Source: Natrinema sp. SYSU A 869 (GTDB lineage Archaea; Halobacteriota; Halobacteria; Halobacteriales; Natrialbaceae). From it: a DNA stretch of 64,000 nucleotides. Under the pieces are notes generated by a model. It worked only from the letters and a program-made list of their open reading frames with translations, ran no database searches and was not told where the DNA came from. Shown one piece after another: positions 29,591 through 38,562 of this stretch. The stretch lies in assembly GCF_019879105.1 (NCBI RefSeq), contig NZ_CP082248.1, forward strand, positions 124,001-188,000. The letters are read 5' to 3'. Each line of letters begins with the position of its first letter. Position 1 is the stretch's first letter. A program made the translations under genes and the position numbers.

Positions 29591-30895
29591 CTACACGAGA
29601 CCGAAGTAGCGAGGGACAGCGAGGACGACCGATGGGAAGAGGATTAGCACGACCAGGGCACCGAGCAACGGAATGTAGTACGGGATGATCCCTTTGATGA
29701 TATCTTCGATATCCAGATCGGTGACACGTTCCAGCGCGAAGAGTACGACGCCGAACGGCGGCGAGATAAGTCCGATCATCAGGGCGACCATCATCACAAT
29801 ACCGAAGTGGATCGGATCAATGCCGATCTGCGGGAGTATTGGTGCGACGATCGGGACGACGATCATGATGATCGCAATGGTCTCCATGAACGTTCCGAGG
29901 ATCAGGAAGAATAAGGCGAACAGAAGGAGCAGGACCGTTGGTTCCGACGAGATAGTCAGTAGCTGCTCGGTGAGAACCGTCGGCAGACCCGAGATAGTGA
30001 GGACGAACCCATAGACGTTTGCGAACGCGATAATGAGCGTCAGCACGGCGGTGTCTTCAAACGTGTCGCCGAGGATGGACCATAGCGTCCTCGGATCTAA
30101 GTTCTGGTAGTAGAGGCCGCCTAGGAATACCGCGTAGATTCCGGCGACAGCGGCTGCCTCGGTCGGCGTGAACAGGCCGGTCGCGATTCCGCCGATGATA
30201 ATCGCCGGTGCTATGAGTCCGGGCAAGGCCCGCACGCTCGACTCAAGGAGTTCACTGAGGCTGAACGACTCCACGGTCGCCGTGCCGCTCTTCAGCGCGC
30301 CGACGGTGATGAACGCCATGAGACCGACCCCCATCACCAGGCCGGGAAGGATTCCAGCGAGGAAGAGGGCCCCGATCGAGACCTGCGCCGTCACTCCATA
30401 GACGATAATGGGAATACTCGGCGGGATGATCGGTCCGATGGTAGAGGACGCACCGGTGATTCCGGCTGCGGTCGATCCGTCATATCCACGGCTGGTCATC
30501 GCCTCGTATTCGATGGACCCTAGTCCGGCGGCGTCTGCCACCGCCGCACCGCTCATCCCGGAGAAGATGATACTCACCACGACGTTCACGTGGCCGAGTC
30601 CGCCGGGGAGCGGACGCACGAGGGCTTCGGCGAAGTCGAAGATGTCGTCCGTCAGTCCGATGGAGTTCATCATCCGCCCCGCGAACAGAAAGAACGGGAT
30701 CGCGAGTAGCGTAAAACTGTTTAGCGAACTGTACATCTGATTAGCGAACGTCTGGACGGTCCACGCCGGACCGACACTGAGCAGCATCACTAACGCCGAG
30801 ACTAACCCGAGCGCGAACGCGACGTGAACGCCGAACACGTACATGACTAACAACGGTACGACGAACAACGCGGCCAACAGTATCGGATCAGCCAT
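29591..30895 (-). CDS. dctM: TRAP transporter large permease (DctM family)
   Basis: A 434-residue integral membrane protein, the transport subunit of a tripartite ATP-independent periplasmic (TRAP) system driven by ion gradients. About 12 hydrophobic segments are spread along its length. Family landmarks are LAIPFFLFAGRMMNSIGLTD, GMSGAAVADAAGLGSIEYEA, ITGASSTIGPIIPPSIPIIV and GLISPPFGVVLFAL. Length is standard. It overlaps the DctQ stop by eight bases (ATGGCTGA) and follows DctP and DctQ in the same transcript. The substrate is probably the sugar acid handled by the neighbouring enzymes, which is inference from linkage. Confidence 0.92.
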   Translation of the reverse strand: MADPILLAALFVVPLLVMYVFGVHVAFALGLVSALVMLLSVGPAWTVQTFANQMYSSLNSFTLLAIPFFLFAGRMMNSIGLTDDIFDFAEALVRPLPGGLGHVNVVVSIIFSGMSGAAVADAAGLGSIEYEAMTSRGYDGSTAAGITGASSTIGPIIPPSIPIIVYGVTAQVSIGALFLAGILPGLVMGVGLMAFITVGALKSGTATVESFSLSELLESSVRALPGLIAPAIIIGGIATGLFTPTEAAAVAGIYAVFLGGLYYQNLDPRTLWSILGDTFEDTAVLTLIIAFANVYGFVLTISGLPTVLTEQLLTISSEPTVLLLLFALFFLILGTFMETIAIIMIVVPIVAPILPQIGIDPIHFGIVMMVALMIGLISPPFGVVLFALERVTDLDIEDIIKGIIPYYIPLLGALVVLILFPSVVLAVPRYFGLV

Positions 30896-31438
30896 CGTCG
30901 GTCACCCGGGCGTCCGGCTCGGTAGTTTCGCCGGTCCATATCAGAGCCGTCTGCTCGAAGACGAACACTATGCAGAGACCGAACACACCGATAAGGTAGA
31001 CCATCAAGTATCCGACCTTCAGCCAGCCTACCGTCGGAAGCGACTGAAGCATCGTTCGGTCCAAGATGCTGATACCGGATAGTATTACTATGGAGCACAT
31101 CACGACGACCAAGACGTTCGAGAGCGTGATCATGAGATGTCGCACCAAATCGGACACCATCCGCAGTAGTGGCCGCACAGAGATGTGATTTTACGCCGCA
31201 TCGAGTACGGAACACCGGTTAGCGTCATAAAGACGAGCAGGTATCGAGCGACCTCGGTCGTCCAAACGCTCGGGAAACTCACCGGAACGAATCGAAAGAG
31301 TATCTGTAGTCCGACGATCACTCCCATCGTAGCCAAGGTAAGCCTCCCAATGCCGCCCAGCAACTCCTCTACCCTGCCCATCAGCGGGCGGACGGACACC
31401 CCGAAATCCAGGTTGGCTATATCTCGTATACTAGTCAT
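30888..31438 (-). pseudogene. dctQ: TRAP transporter small permease (DctQ family), one-base frameshift
   Basis: The four-span small permease is split over two frames. The first part reads GGIGRLTLATMGVIVGLQIL, EVARYLLVFMTLTGVPYSMR and RK. The second part begins HISVRPLLRMVSDLVRHLMI and ends WTGETTEPDARVTDDG. YLLVFMTLTGVPYSMRRK followed by H is the conserved DctQ loop, and the break falls exactly there, in the A run 31189-31192. Adding one A yields a continuous 183-residue protein, the normal DctQ size. Loss would inactivate the TRAP system, so this is a key base to check. It lies between DctP and DctM. Confidence 0.8.
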
Positions 31439-31465
31439 GGTGTACTCTATTCATGTTCATCCATG

Positions 31466-32479
31466 TTAGGCTAACGACTGAACGTCTTCCAGACTCGGCT
31501 TCCAGCGGTCGCTGAAGAACTCCTCTAGCTGCGGTTCTGCGGCACTCCGGAACGCGTCTTGATCGACGTCGCTACCGGGGATGACCGTCACGTCGTGTTC
31601 GTCTTGCACCATCTGGAGCAGCTCGTCTGCCCGTGTTCGGGTCTCTTCGTTGCCCCACTCGATCGCCTCGTCGAGCGCAGTCTGCATCGCTTCCTGCTCG
31701 CTTTCGTCCAGGCCCTGCCACCGATCCTCATTGATCACCCAATTCTGTGTCTGAAGGAGGTGATCGGTCTGCGAGAAGTGCGTTTGAACCTCGTAAAGGC
31801 TGGAATCCATGAACTGTACGATCGGACCTTCGGATGCATCCACGACGCCTGTTTGAAGAGCCTGGTACAGTTCATCGTACGGGACCGGTGTCGCCTCAGC
31901 GCCGATCTCTTCCCAACTGTTCACCCACGTCTCGAACTCGGGGAGTCGCATCTTGACGCCCTCGATATCGGATGGCGCACTCACCTCCTTGTTTGCGGTA
32001 GTTCCTCGAAATCCGCGGAACGCCGACCCGAGAATCCGCTGGTTGGCGTCGGCTATCAGTTTGTCGTTGAAACCATCGTCACCGTAGACGTATTCGTCCA
32101 TGAGCGCCTGAAAGTGCTCCCAGTCCTCGGCGATGAACGGAGCTTCCAAGAAGCCGTACTCAGTACCGTATGACTGCGTGAGTGCCGTCATCGCCACACC
32201 GTGGCCGGCTATGCTTCCGGAAGACGTGGCACTTATGTGATCTTCCTCTCCACCAAGGCTCACGTATTCGAGACTCAAACTCCCATCAGTCTCGTTTGAG
32301 AGGCTCTCTCCCCATCGCTCGAGAAGCTTCACTTGTGGGTGATCTTGACTGAACGTCGCAGCTATCTGAAATGAATTTCCAGACGTACCGCCACCGATAC
32401 AGCCGGCGAGGGTACTGATTCCGAGCGCTGCTGTGCCACCGATAGTTTTCAGTAATGGTCGCCGCTCTTTATCTGCCAT
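31466..32479 (-). CDS. dctP: TRAP transporter substrate-binding protein (DctP family), Tat lipoprotein
   Basis: A 337-residue extracellular solute-binding protein. The N terminus KERRPLLKTIGGTAALGIST ends in the lipobox LAGC, so it is a twin-arginine-exported lipoprotein, the usual haloarchaeal form. DctP features follow: QVKLLERWGESLSNETDGSL, the ligand-arginine region VKMRLPEFETWVNSWEEIGA, TPVPYDELYQALQTGVVDAS and INEDRWQGLDESEQEAMQTA. It captures organic or sugar acids for DctQM. A TATA-like element (TTATGCATAATTAG, about 32505-32518) lies 26-39 bases upstream. First gene of the transporter operon. Confidence 0.92.
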   Translation of the reverse strand: MADKERRPLLKTIGGTAALGISTLAGCIGGGTSGNSFQIAATFSQDHPQVKLLERWGESLSNETDGSLSLEYVSLGGEEDHISATSSGSIAGHGVAMTALTQSYGTEYGFLEAPFIAEDWEHFQALMDEYVYGDDGFNDKLIADANQRILGSAFRGFRGTTANKEVSAPSDIEGVKMRLPEFETWVNSWEEIGAEATPVPYDELYQALQTGVVDASEGPIVQFMDSSLYEVQTHFSQTDHLLQTQNWVINEDRWQGLDESEQEAMQTALDEAIEWGNEETRTRADELLQMVQDEHDVTVIPGSDVDQDAFRSAAEPQLEEFFSDRWKPSLEDVQSLA

Positions 32480-33139
32480 GGTATCCCATACTACACAACC
32501 CGCTAATTATGCATAAAGATTGGGGAGTTATGTGCCTCAAATTCATTAGAATACTGAGTATATAACGTCGCAGAATCGACCAGGACAATCCCGGTATCAG
32601 CGGCATCCTCAGTCAATGAGGAATCCGGCCCCTGCATCAGACCGCCGGAGATGGACAACGGAGACGAACATACCGCAGAATATACTGGTCGCCGGTGGTG
32701 TTGATATCGGAATAGCACGAAGAGAAACGCGGCCATATTTGTGTTACGCGTGTGGAACGACGTGGCCAACCGACAGAATGAGGGACTCCTGATGAAGTGC
32801 TATGGTACTCTTCGGCGAGAAATCGGCTGAGTGGAAGGGATAGTGAGAAGAGACTCTAGCGGACACGACCCAAAAGAAGCTGATAGACTCGTTCGCAGTA
32901 CTTCAGCTGTCTTCGCATCTCGCGAAAGCAGATGGTGACAGTATCAATCGACGCCGCCCGTGTGGCAACCTACGGATTCGACCCGAACACCCAACCCTAC
33001 AATCTATCGTGACATGCGTCGCGGTGTCGGCAGACCAACTGTCTTCGGATCGGATTAGAGGCGCGTATTCCACCGTGAGAGCAGTCATTAAACGGTGTCG
33101 ACCACATCCCACGAGAGACTGCTACGGCCCACTCTCCGT
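32480..33139. other. Intergenic between the TRAP operon and UspA
   Basis: 660 bases. Apart from the DctP promoter at the left, no gene, repeat or RNA was recognised. Frames present (for example minus 32503-32769) lack family features and start inside the promoter. Confidence 0.4.
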
Positions 33140-33577
33140 TCACTGACTCAACACGGACACAACCGGACGGTTCGTGTTAAGAAGTACGGTCTGAGCGACG
33201 CTCCCGAAGAGGATCTTTCCTGTTTGCGACCGCCGCCGCGGACCGATGACAATGTATCGAGCGTCGTGATCCTCCGCATACTCGATGATTTCGTCTGCCG
33301 GATCTCCGATAAGTCCAGTTTCCGTCGTTTCGACCGTGACGGGATGGGCTTTGAGCAGGTCCGTAACCACGCTTGCGGCGACCGCACGTAACTCCGTTAT
33401 CTCGACGGCGTCGTCCTTGCTGATACTTGCGGTTTCGGCATCGACGGCTTCCGACCGCGTCATCACGTGGACGACGTGAAGGTTGTCCCCGAACTGTTCG
33501 GTCAAGGTGGCAGCTTGGTCGAGGACGTCCGGTGCTCGCTCTGAACGGTCGACTGCTGCGACGATTACCATGTTCAA
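33140..33577 (-). CDS. UspA-family universal stress protein
   Basis: A 145-residue single-domain UspA protein. It opens MNMVIVAAVDRSERAPDVLD, with the adenine-contacting aspartate. DPADEIIEYAEDHDARYIVI is the fourth helix-strand. GPRRRSQTGKILFGSVAQTV is the ATP-binding G-x2-G-x9-G-S/T type loop (slightly degenerate in its first part). Haloarchaeal TRAP operons often have a UspA protein nearby, thought to regulate transport. An alternative start is the second Met at 33571. Confidence 0.88.
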   Translation of the reverse strand: MNMVIVAAVDRSERAPDVLDQAATLTEQFGDNLHVVHVMTRSEAVDAETASISKDDAVEITELRAVAASVVTDLLKAHPVTVETTETGLIGDPADEIIEYAEDHDARYIVIGPRRRSQTGKILFGSVAQTVLLNTNRPVVSVLSQ

Positions 33578-34043
33578 TTCCTACAATTCGCATTATTATA
33601 GTTGTTTCTCTGCCGCGACTGAACGCGATCCGCCTGAAACGATAGCCCAGTAGGACTGTGGGTTGACATCTCACGGGTTCCAGAGATCGGTGGCTCCGGC
33701 CGAGAATTCGTCTCTCGCTAGCACCTGAGTGGAGAAGACGGGATCGTATCACCTATTCAGCCGCCAATGAAGATATTCCATATCACTCTATCTGCCTCAA
33801 AAAGTATCTCCCGTATTTTAACCTGTTACCAAGGACCAAGAAGAATTTCTAATTCGATGGTATCACCCATTCAGCAACTGGATAGAACCCAATTTCGCAT
33901 CTCGCTAAAACCAGTCGGTCGCCACAATTCGCTTTTCCCGTCAACTACGGTTCGTTCGCTGTTCAAAGAATTCATTGAGAGGGAACGTTACCTTCACCCG
34001 GACAAGGAGGGCAGTGTACAGACGCCCGTAGTTGAGGAACTCT

Positions 34044-34205
34044 CTCGTGTTGGACGAGAGTGAGAGCGGTGTTCTCTACTCTGCCGGCGGTCCGAATGAT
34101 CCCGCTATCGGTAGCACGAGGGCGTTTTGGAATGTAAGTTCCACCTCGAATTCGATGGCTAAGCTAGATGACGGGTTTAGCGGGAGGAACGATTACAGTA
34201 AAGGC
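34044..34205 (+). pseudogene. Fragment of a second DUF1537 kinase gene
   Basis: One frame reads VLDESESGVLYSAGGPNDPA then IGSTRAF. This is strikingly close to the intact kinase at 22999-24393 (VLDEGESVVLYSARGPDDPA, IDATRAAF). After a shift, EFDG followed by stops corresponds to the kinase's later EFDGLELALKGG with the intervening 60 or so residues deleted. Only the C-terminal domain is represented. It is a relic of a duplicated or formerly longer kinase region. Confidence 0.6.
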
Positions 34206-34949
34206 AAGTATCCCTTTACAGCTATATGTTCGTAATCGCATCCGACCGTCTCCAGTACAGGAGACGATCCATCCCTCAAACTCCAACATTCCGACCGTCT
34301 ATTTGCGAGTTACGAACACGGTGAGCAGCCTTTCACGGCCGATCGGTTGTCCGGGGTCTGCACGTTTGATGATCGTGGGGTCGCTAATACAGGTGTGCTG
34401 AGTGTCTTCTGCTTGGTCTCGATTAATTCCGAACTCGTTCGGGATCGAAACGTGTTTTGCCCAACTCTCTGGACATCAATCCGAGCTAGTACTGGTCGCG
34501 TCGTTCCGTGACGTCGATGGTCGTCTCCTCGAAGTTGACCGTGACTCGCTTGAGTACATCTGTAACGTTTCGATCGAATCGACTGATTCGGTCGATTTCC
34601 CCATGTGAATCGTTGACTGCTGTTTGACGACTACTAACATCCCTATCGTAGGACCCGATATCCTCTTTCAGAATGGCAATCGAGGGGTTCGTCACAGAAA
34701 TCAGCTGTTATCTGCTGTTCGTTTTATTGAAGCGACCAATTGATTCAGTTGAGCGCTGTGAGTTGTTGCCGAAGCGAAGGCATTGGCGGATCAATTTAAT
34801 GAACCGCCTCTACGTCACACACATTGATACTTACCTTTCTCGGTGCTGTTTCGTTACGCGTGAAAAGCATAGGACGATCTTGTGGTGACAATTCCAAAAA
34901 TCGACTGCCTCAGTGGATATATCGACTGGATCGATTTGAGTGGTCGTGT
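34206..34949. other. No intact gene recognised
   Basis: Roughly 740 bases of mixed composition between two relics. A minus-strand stretch near 34490-34690 (HGEIDRISRFDRNVTDVLKR) has a coding look and might be another transposase scrap, but no family could be named. Confidence 0.35.
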
Positions 34950-35537
34950 TTAGTTCTGAGCATTGTGACAGATGGCAAAGGCTTGAAGCCACGATTCTAC
35001 TGTTGACTATTTTGCGTAACTAAATAGTTTGAAAACGAAGAAGTATGTTATTTTATCTCTTGAAAGACACGTTCTGCAGCGTTCCGGTTTCCATATTTTT
35101 CATATCAAAATCGGAGTTCACGTCGACGGAGTGCAGTCTGGAGATGTTTTGCACCATCGACAAGAAACTCAGCATCGTCGAGGTTATGTTTCTTAGTGAG
35201 GTCTTGCAGGAACTATTCTGTCAAAGCGGTCGTAATCGTCGAATACAGCGTATGTGGAGAATACTGCTCGTTTGCGGATCAACAGCAGTGTATAGCCAGT
35301 AACGGTATTTGCCGATCTGAACCACCGCTTTATCAAGCTAGATTTCATTCGGATTCTTGTCAGCTGTCGGCTATAGATCGCACTTGTGTACCCAATCATG
35401 GACTGCCTTGCGACTGCGTTCGACACCGAACCTCTCTAATCACCGAACTGTATTTGAAAGTGATGGTCCAGCAAACTGGAGTCGAATACCGATCTTCATC
35501 AGCTGACGTGGTGTCCACTCTCGGGCGCTGTTCAGAT
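34950..35537 (-). pseudogene. IS6-family transposase, decayed
   Basis: Nearly a whole haloarchaeal IS6 (ISH14/15-like) transposase can be read over several frames: ERTPRQLMKIGIRLQFAGPS, LSNTVR, stop, LERFGVERSRKAVHDWVHKC, then DKAVVQIGKYRYWLYTAVDP, HNLDDAEFLVDGAKHLQTAL, YEKYGNRNAAERVFQEIK and ESWLQAFAICHNAQN with the stop at 34950. At least five stop codons or shifts interrupt it and the extreme N terminus is missing. An old copy. Confidence 0.8.
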
Positions 35538-35576
35538 TAGGATGAAGAGTGAGGCGGTACGATTTGCTAGTGGTTC

Positions 35577-35790
35577 ATGCCAGAAATCGACCGTCTCAAG
35601 GCGCTAGCGCAGCGATCCAGTTAGATTTGTGGAGCGTGAGGCGACACTGCACGAACTGATGCGATTGAGTATCCAGCTCCATCTGACTGGACTATCACTT
35701 TCGGATACTGTTTCTATCTTAGAGAAATTCGATGTCAAACGAGCGTGATTGACGATCCATAATTGTTACGAGCGGTGGCGGTGAGTTTGG
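35577..35790 (+). pseudogene. IS6-family transposase N-terminal fragment, opposite orientation
   Basis: ATG at 35577 gives MPEIDRLKALAQRSS and a stop. In the next frame VEREATLHELMRLSIQLHLT continues with GLSLSDTVSILEKFDVKRA. This is the beginning of an IS6 transposase like the one on the other strand, and the two N-terminal halves face away from each other only 40 bases apart. The rest of this copy is absent. Confidence 0.7.
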
Positions 35791-36222
35791 ATATACGGAG
35801 ATCGTCGGACGGAGCCGGCCCCGAACCGTGACGGAACTAAATCACCCGCGTGCCGAGACGGCACGAGATGAACTCACTGAACTGCCGTGATCCAGGTGAA
35901 GTCGATGGCGTCTGCCAAATGGAAATCGTGCCGAACCGGCACGAAAGCCAGAACATTTGATGCTTCAGGCCTTATAAAGAAGGTCGAAAAGTCGCCGCAA
36001 TCAGGCGGTTTCCAGTATTACCTGAAGTGAGAAAACCATGGGATCTGCAGGCTTGCGTTCGACCGTCGAACGAATAGACCTTCGCGGCATGAGACGGCCG
36101 AAATCAGACGTCTTAGAATGGGTTCTAACGAGGACTCGCTTGGAAGCAACCCGTGAGGCTCAAACTCATCACCCCGACCGCGCACTTGAACCGTACCTCG
36201 CCGACCGTCCGAACCTTTTGAT
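35791..36222. other. No gene recognised
   Basis: About 430 bases after the IS6 fragment. It contains small inverted motifs such as GTGCCGAGACGGCACGA (35850-35866) and GTGCCGAACCGGCACGA (35928-35944), two copies of a short hairpin 60 bases apart, but no supported gene. Confidence 0.4.
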
Positions 36223-36612
36223 TCAATCGTCCAAAACGCGATCGACGCCTCGGTGGAGCTCGTGGACTGACACACGTCCGCTTCCCAACTCCGACGCTTT
36301 GTCTTTCAATCGCTGGATGAGATCATCACTTACGTGGCCATACACGTCGATGAATTCGAGGTCGATGAACTCGCCAATCGGGGGGAACTTAGGGCCCGCA
36401 ACCTCCATGTGAAAATCCAACGAGGCTTGATCGGCGTGCATGTGCATCACGGTCATCCAGTCCCCGTCGGCGCTGAAGTAAACGTCGTACGCCAGTATCT
36501 CCGGCTCGTTGTCCTCGATGAAGTCCACTAACTCCCCCATCGCCGATTTGAGCTCTTCCACCTCCCCGTCATGCACCGTAGATCGGTCAATGTACACGAT
36601 GAAGTCAGTCAT
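36223..36612 (-). CDS. Hypothetical protein, possibly dimeric alpha/beta-barrel (ABM-like)
   Basis: A 129-residue soluble acidic protein with the strand-helix order of antibiotic-biosynthesis-monooxygenase-like ferredoxin folds: MTDFIVYIDRSTVHDGEVEE, then LKSAMGELVDFIEDNEPEIL, AYDVYFSADGDWMTVMHMHA and DQASLDFHMEVAGPKF. No cofactor motif is seen. It stands alone among relics, with an apparently intact frame and good haloarchaeal codon use. The fold assignment is an inference from pattern only. Confidence 0.6.
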   Translation of the reverse strand: MTDFIVYIDRSTVHDGEVEELKSAMGELVDFIEDNEPEILAYDVYFSADGDWMTVMHMHADQASLDFHMEVAGPKFPPIGEFIDLEFIDVYGHVSDDLIQRLKDKASELGSGRVSVHELHRGVDRVLDD

Positions 36613-36835
36613 CTCGCCCCCTACGTTTGACGCTGCAACCGCGTTGTACCGCTTCCGTGTTGGTCGCTATTGGTGCTGTCATAGGATCACTCTCGTCGCT
36701 GCGCCCAGCACAACAGAACGGCCTTGAGTACCGAGACGGCGGAGCAGGCGCTACTAGTTGCTACGTCGCGGATCACGTTAGCTGTTACCGTGTACAAAGT
36801 GACGGAGGGAACCCCGGATACGTTCGAACAATTGA

Positions 36836-37195
36836 CCTCCTCCACGCCCTGAAGGGCGTGGAATCCGACCATCTGATTTCCGCCGGGTGTGGCGTTCGAG
36901 GTTCCAGCCCGCACTCAAGGGGAACCGGCAGCATACCGGGGGAACTCTCGTTTCCTCCCCTGTATAGGGCTGTGGCCCGGTCAAACAGGCCCCGTCGAAT
37001 ACCATGTCATCGCCGTGCGAACCACCGCTGGTTCGCCATCCTTTGTGGTTCAGGAACGGCATCTCACGGTATTCGTCGCACTCTATGCTACGACGCACCA
37101 CACTAAAACAGTTTTGATGGAAATCCGTTCCGGCCATCTACGACAGTTGGTCGGATAGGCCTACCGCTCGACCCGCGCCTGAAGACGCGGGTATG
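36836..37195. mobile_element. PATE-like, IS200/IS605-derived non-coding element
   Basis: The left edge is a hairpin, CCACGCCCTGAAGGGCGTGG (about 36841-36860), and the right edge another, CCCGCGCCTGAAGACGCGGG (about 37174-37193). Hairpins of this type mark the ends of haloarchaeal IS200/IS605 elements and their non-autonomous PATE relatives. The 360-bp interior has no intact tnpA or tnpB. Boundaries are approximate and the identification rests on the hairpins. Confidence 0.4.
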
Positions 37196-37285
37196 CGCTA
37201 TCGTTCTGTATCATAGCAGCTACTGCCGAAACGGATTGCTACTGCCGAAACGGATTTAGAGAAACCACGAGGCCCAGAGGATAGT

Positions 37286-38317
37286 CTACTGTTCGGACTT
37301 CGGCCACTCCTGCCAACCCTTACCGGTAGTTGGTGGGTCAGGGGCGACCCACGCTCTCGATTTCCTGAGCGCAGCAATCGACGTGCGGACGATCGCACTA
37401 CTGACCAAGACCGCGGTTCCAAAGATGAGGACTGTACTCACGGTTTCAAGCATCTCAACGCCGTACACAACACTTACTTGCTTACTTGCGATGGCGATAC
37501 CCCCCGAGAGCAGCATCACTGCGAAGTATCCTTTGATGTCAGCCTCATTTACCAGCCGCGTCGCACCCGCACCGATGCGAGCACCGAGCGCGCTCCCGCC
37601 GAGTAACGCGGCGACAACGGGGATATTGACGGCGTTCAACTGGGCGTAGACGAACGTCCCGAACGCACCCGAAACCGAGATCTGGAGGATGCTGGTCCCA
37701 GCAGCGATTGCAGTAGGAATGCCGAACCCGTAGACCATGACGGGGAGCAGAAGGAATCCCCCACCGACGCCGAGACATCCAGAGAGAATGCCGATAGCCG
37801 ACCCAACGACAAGGATAACCCACACCGAGACGGTCGCACCGCCAGGTAGCGACATCATCGGTGGGAGCTTGATGGCCTGAACCTTGGTAGCGACTCGGCC
37901 CGTTCCCACATCTGTCCCGTCAGTACGGACATCTCGGAGAACAGAGAGGCCGACGGCACCAAGAAGTCCGACGTACACCACGCTGATGACGACGTCAGCG
38001 CTGCCGAGATCCGCAAGCAAGAGCACGACTCGAGTGCCGACCTCGATACCGAACGTCATTCCGAGAATCATCACCGCCGCCAGTGTATAGCTGACTTGGC
38101 CGTGATCGCGGTGTTTGAGCGCACCGATGACACTAGTGCCGAAGACGAACGCGAGTCCGCTCCCGACGGCCACCGGTGCCGGATATCCGACCACCAACAG
38201 CGCTGGCGTCACGAGGAACGACCCACCCATCCCGAAGAAGCCGAAGAGAATGCCGATGAGCAGGCCGAATCCGACGAAGAGACCGATCATCGAGATACCG
38301 AGGCCAAGGAGTTCCAC
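37286..38317 (-). CDS. TauE/SafE-family sulfite exporter-type membrane protein
   Basis: A 343-residue permease with about nine membrane segments. The family's duplicated glycine-rich motifs are present: GILFGFFGMGGSFLVTPALL near the N terminus and GILSGCLGVGGGFLLLPVMV in the second half, followed by FGIPTAIAAGTSILQISVSG. Family members export sulfite, sulfonates or related organic anions; the substrate here is not known. It is the last of three genes on the minus strand, preceded by DUF7512 with a two-base gap, so it is co-transcribed with it and with the FAD oxidoreductase. Confidence 0.9.
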   Translation of the reverse strand: MELLGLGISMIGLFVGFGLLIGILFGFFGMGGSFLVTPALLVVGYPAPVAVGSGLAFVFGTSVIGALKHRDHGQVSYTLAAVMILGMTFGIEVGTRVVLLLADLGSADVVISVVYVGLLGAVGLSVLRDVRTDGTDVGTGRVATKVQAIKLPPMMSLPGGATVSVWVILVVGSAIGILSGCLGVGGGFLLLPVMVYGFGIPTAIAAGTSILQISVSGAFGTFVYAQLNAVNIPVVAALLGGSALGARIGAGATRLVNEADIKGYFAVMLLSGGIAIASKQVSVVYGVEMLETVSTVLIFGTAVLVSSAIVRTSIAALRKSRAWVAPDPPTTGKGWQEWPKSEQ

Positions 38318-38319
38318 GG

Positions 38320-38562
38320 TCAGGTGCTCACGAGGATTTCACGGGCGGCCGGGCCAGCAACCCGCGCCAGCGCCCCGTATCCGACGTACAGTACGAGTGC
38401 CTCCGCCAGAACGTAACCAACCGTAGCAGCAGCCTGCCCGGACTCACCGAATACGGGAGCGACCAACAGGACGCTCAGCGACACCGCTAGTAGACTCATC
38501 AGCACGATCCAGCCTGTCGATACCTGCCAGACTGCCGTACATTCGGTGTATAGATCACTCAT
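38320..38562 (-). CDS. DUF7512-type small membrane protein
   Basis: An 80-residue protein with two hydrophobic helices (TGWIVLMSLLAVSLSVLLVA and AAATVGYVLAEALVLYVGYG). Small proteins of this kind are regularly encoded directly upstream of TauE-type permeases in haloarchaea, and may be an accessory subunit. Its ATG overlaps the stop of the preceding oxidoreductase gene (ATGAGTGA), indicating coupled translation. Family name is from recollection of that gene pairing. Confidence 0.7.
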   Translation of the reverse strand: MSDLYTECTAVWQVSTGWIVLMSLLAVSLSVLLVAPVFGESGQAAATVGYVLAEALVLYVGYGALARVAGPAAREILVST

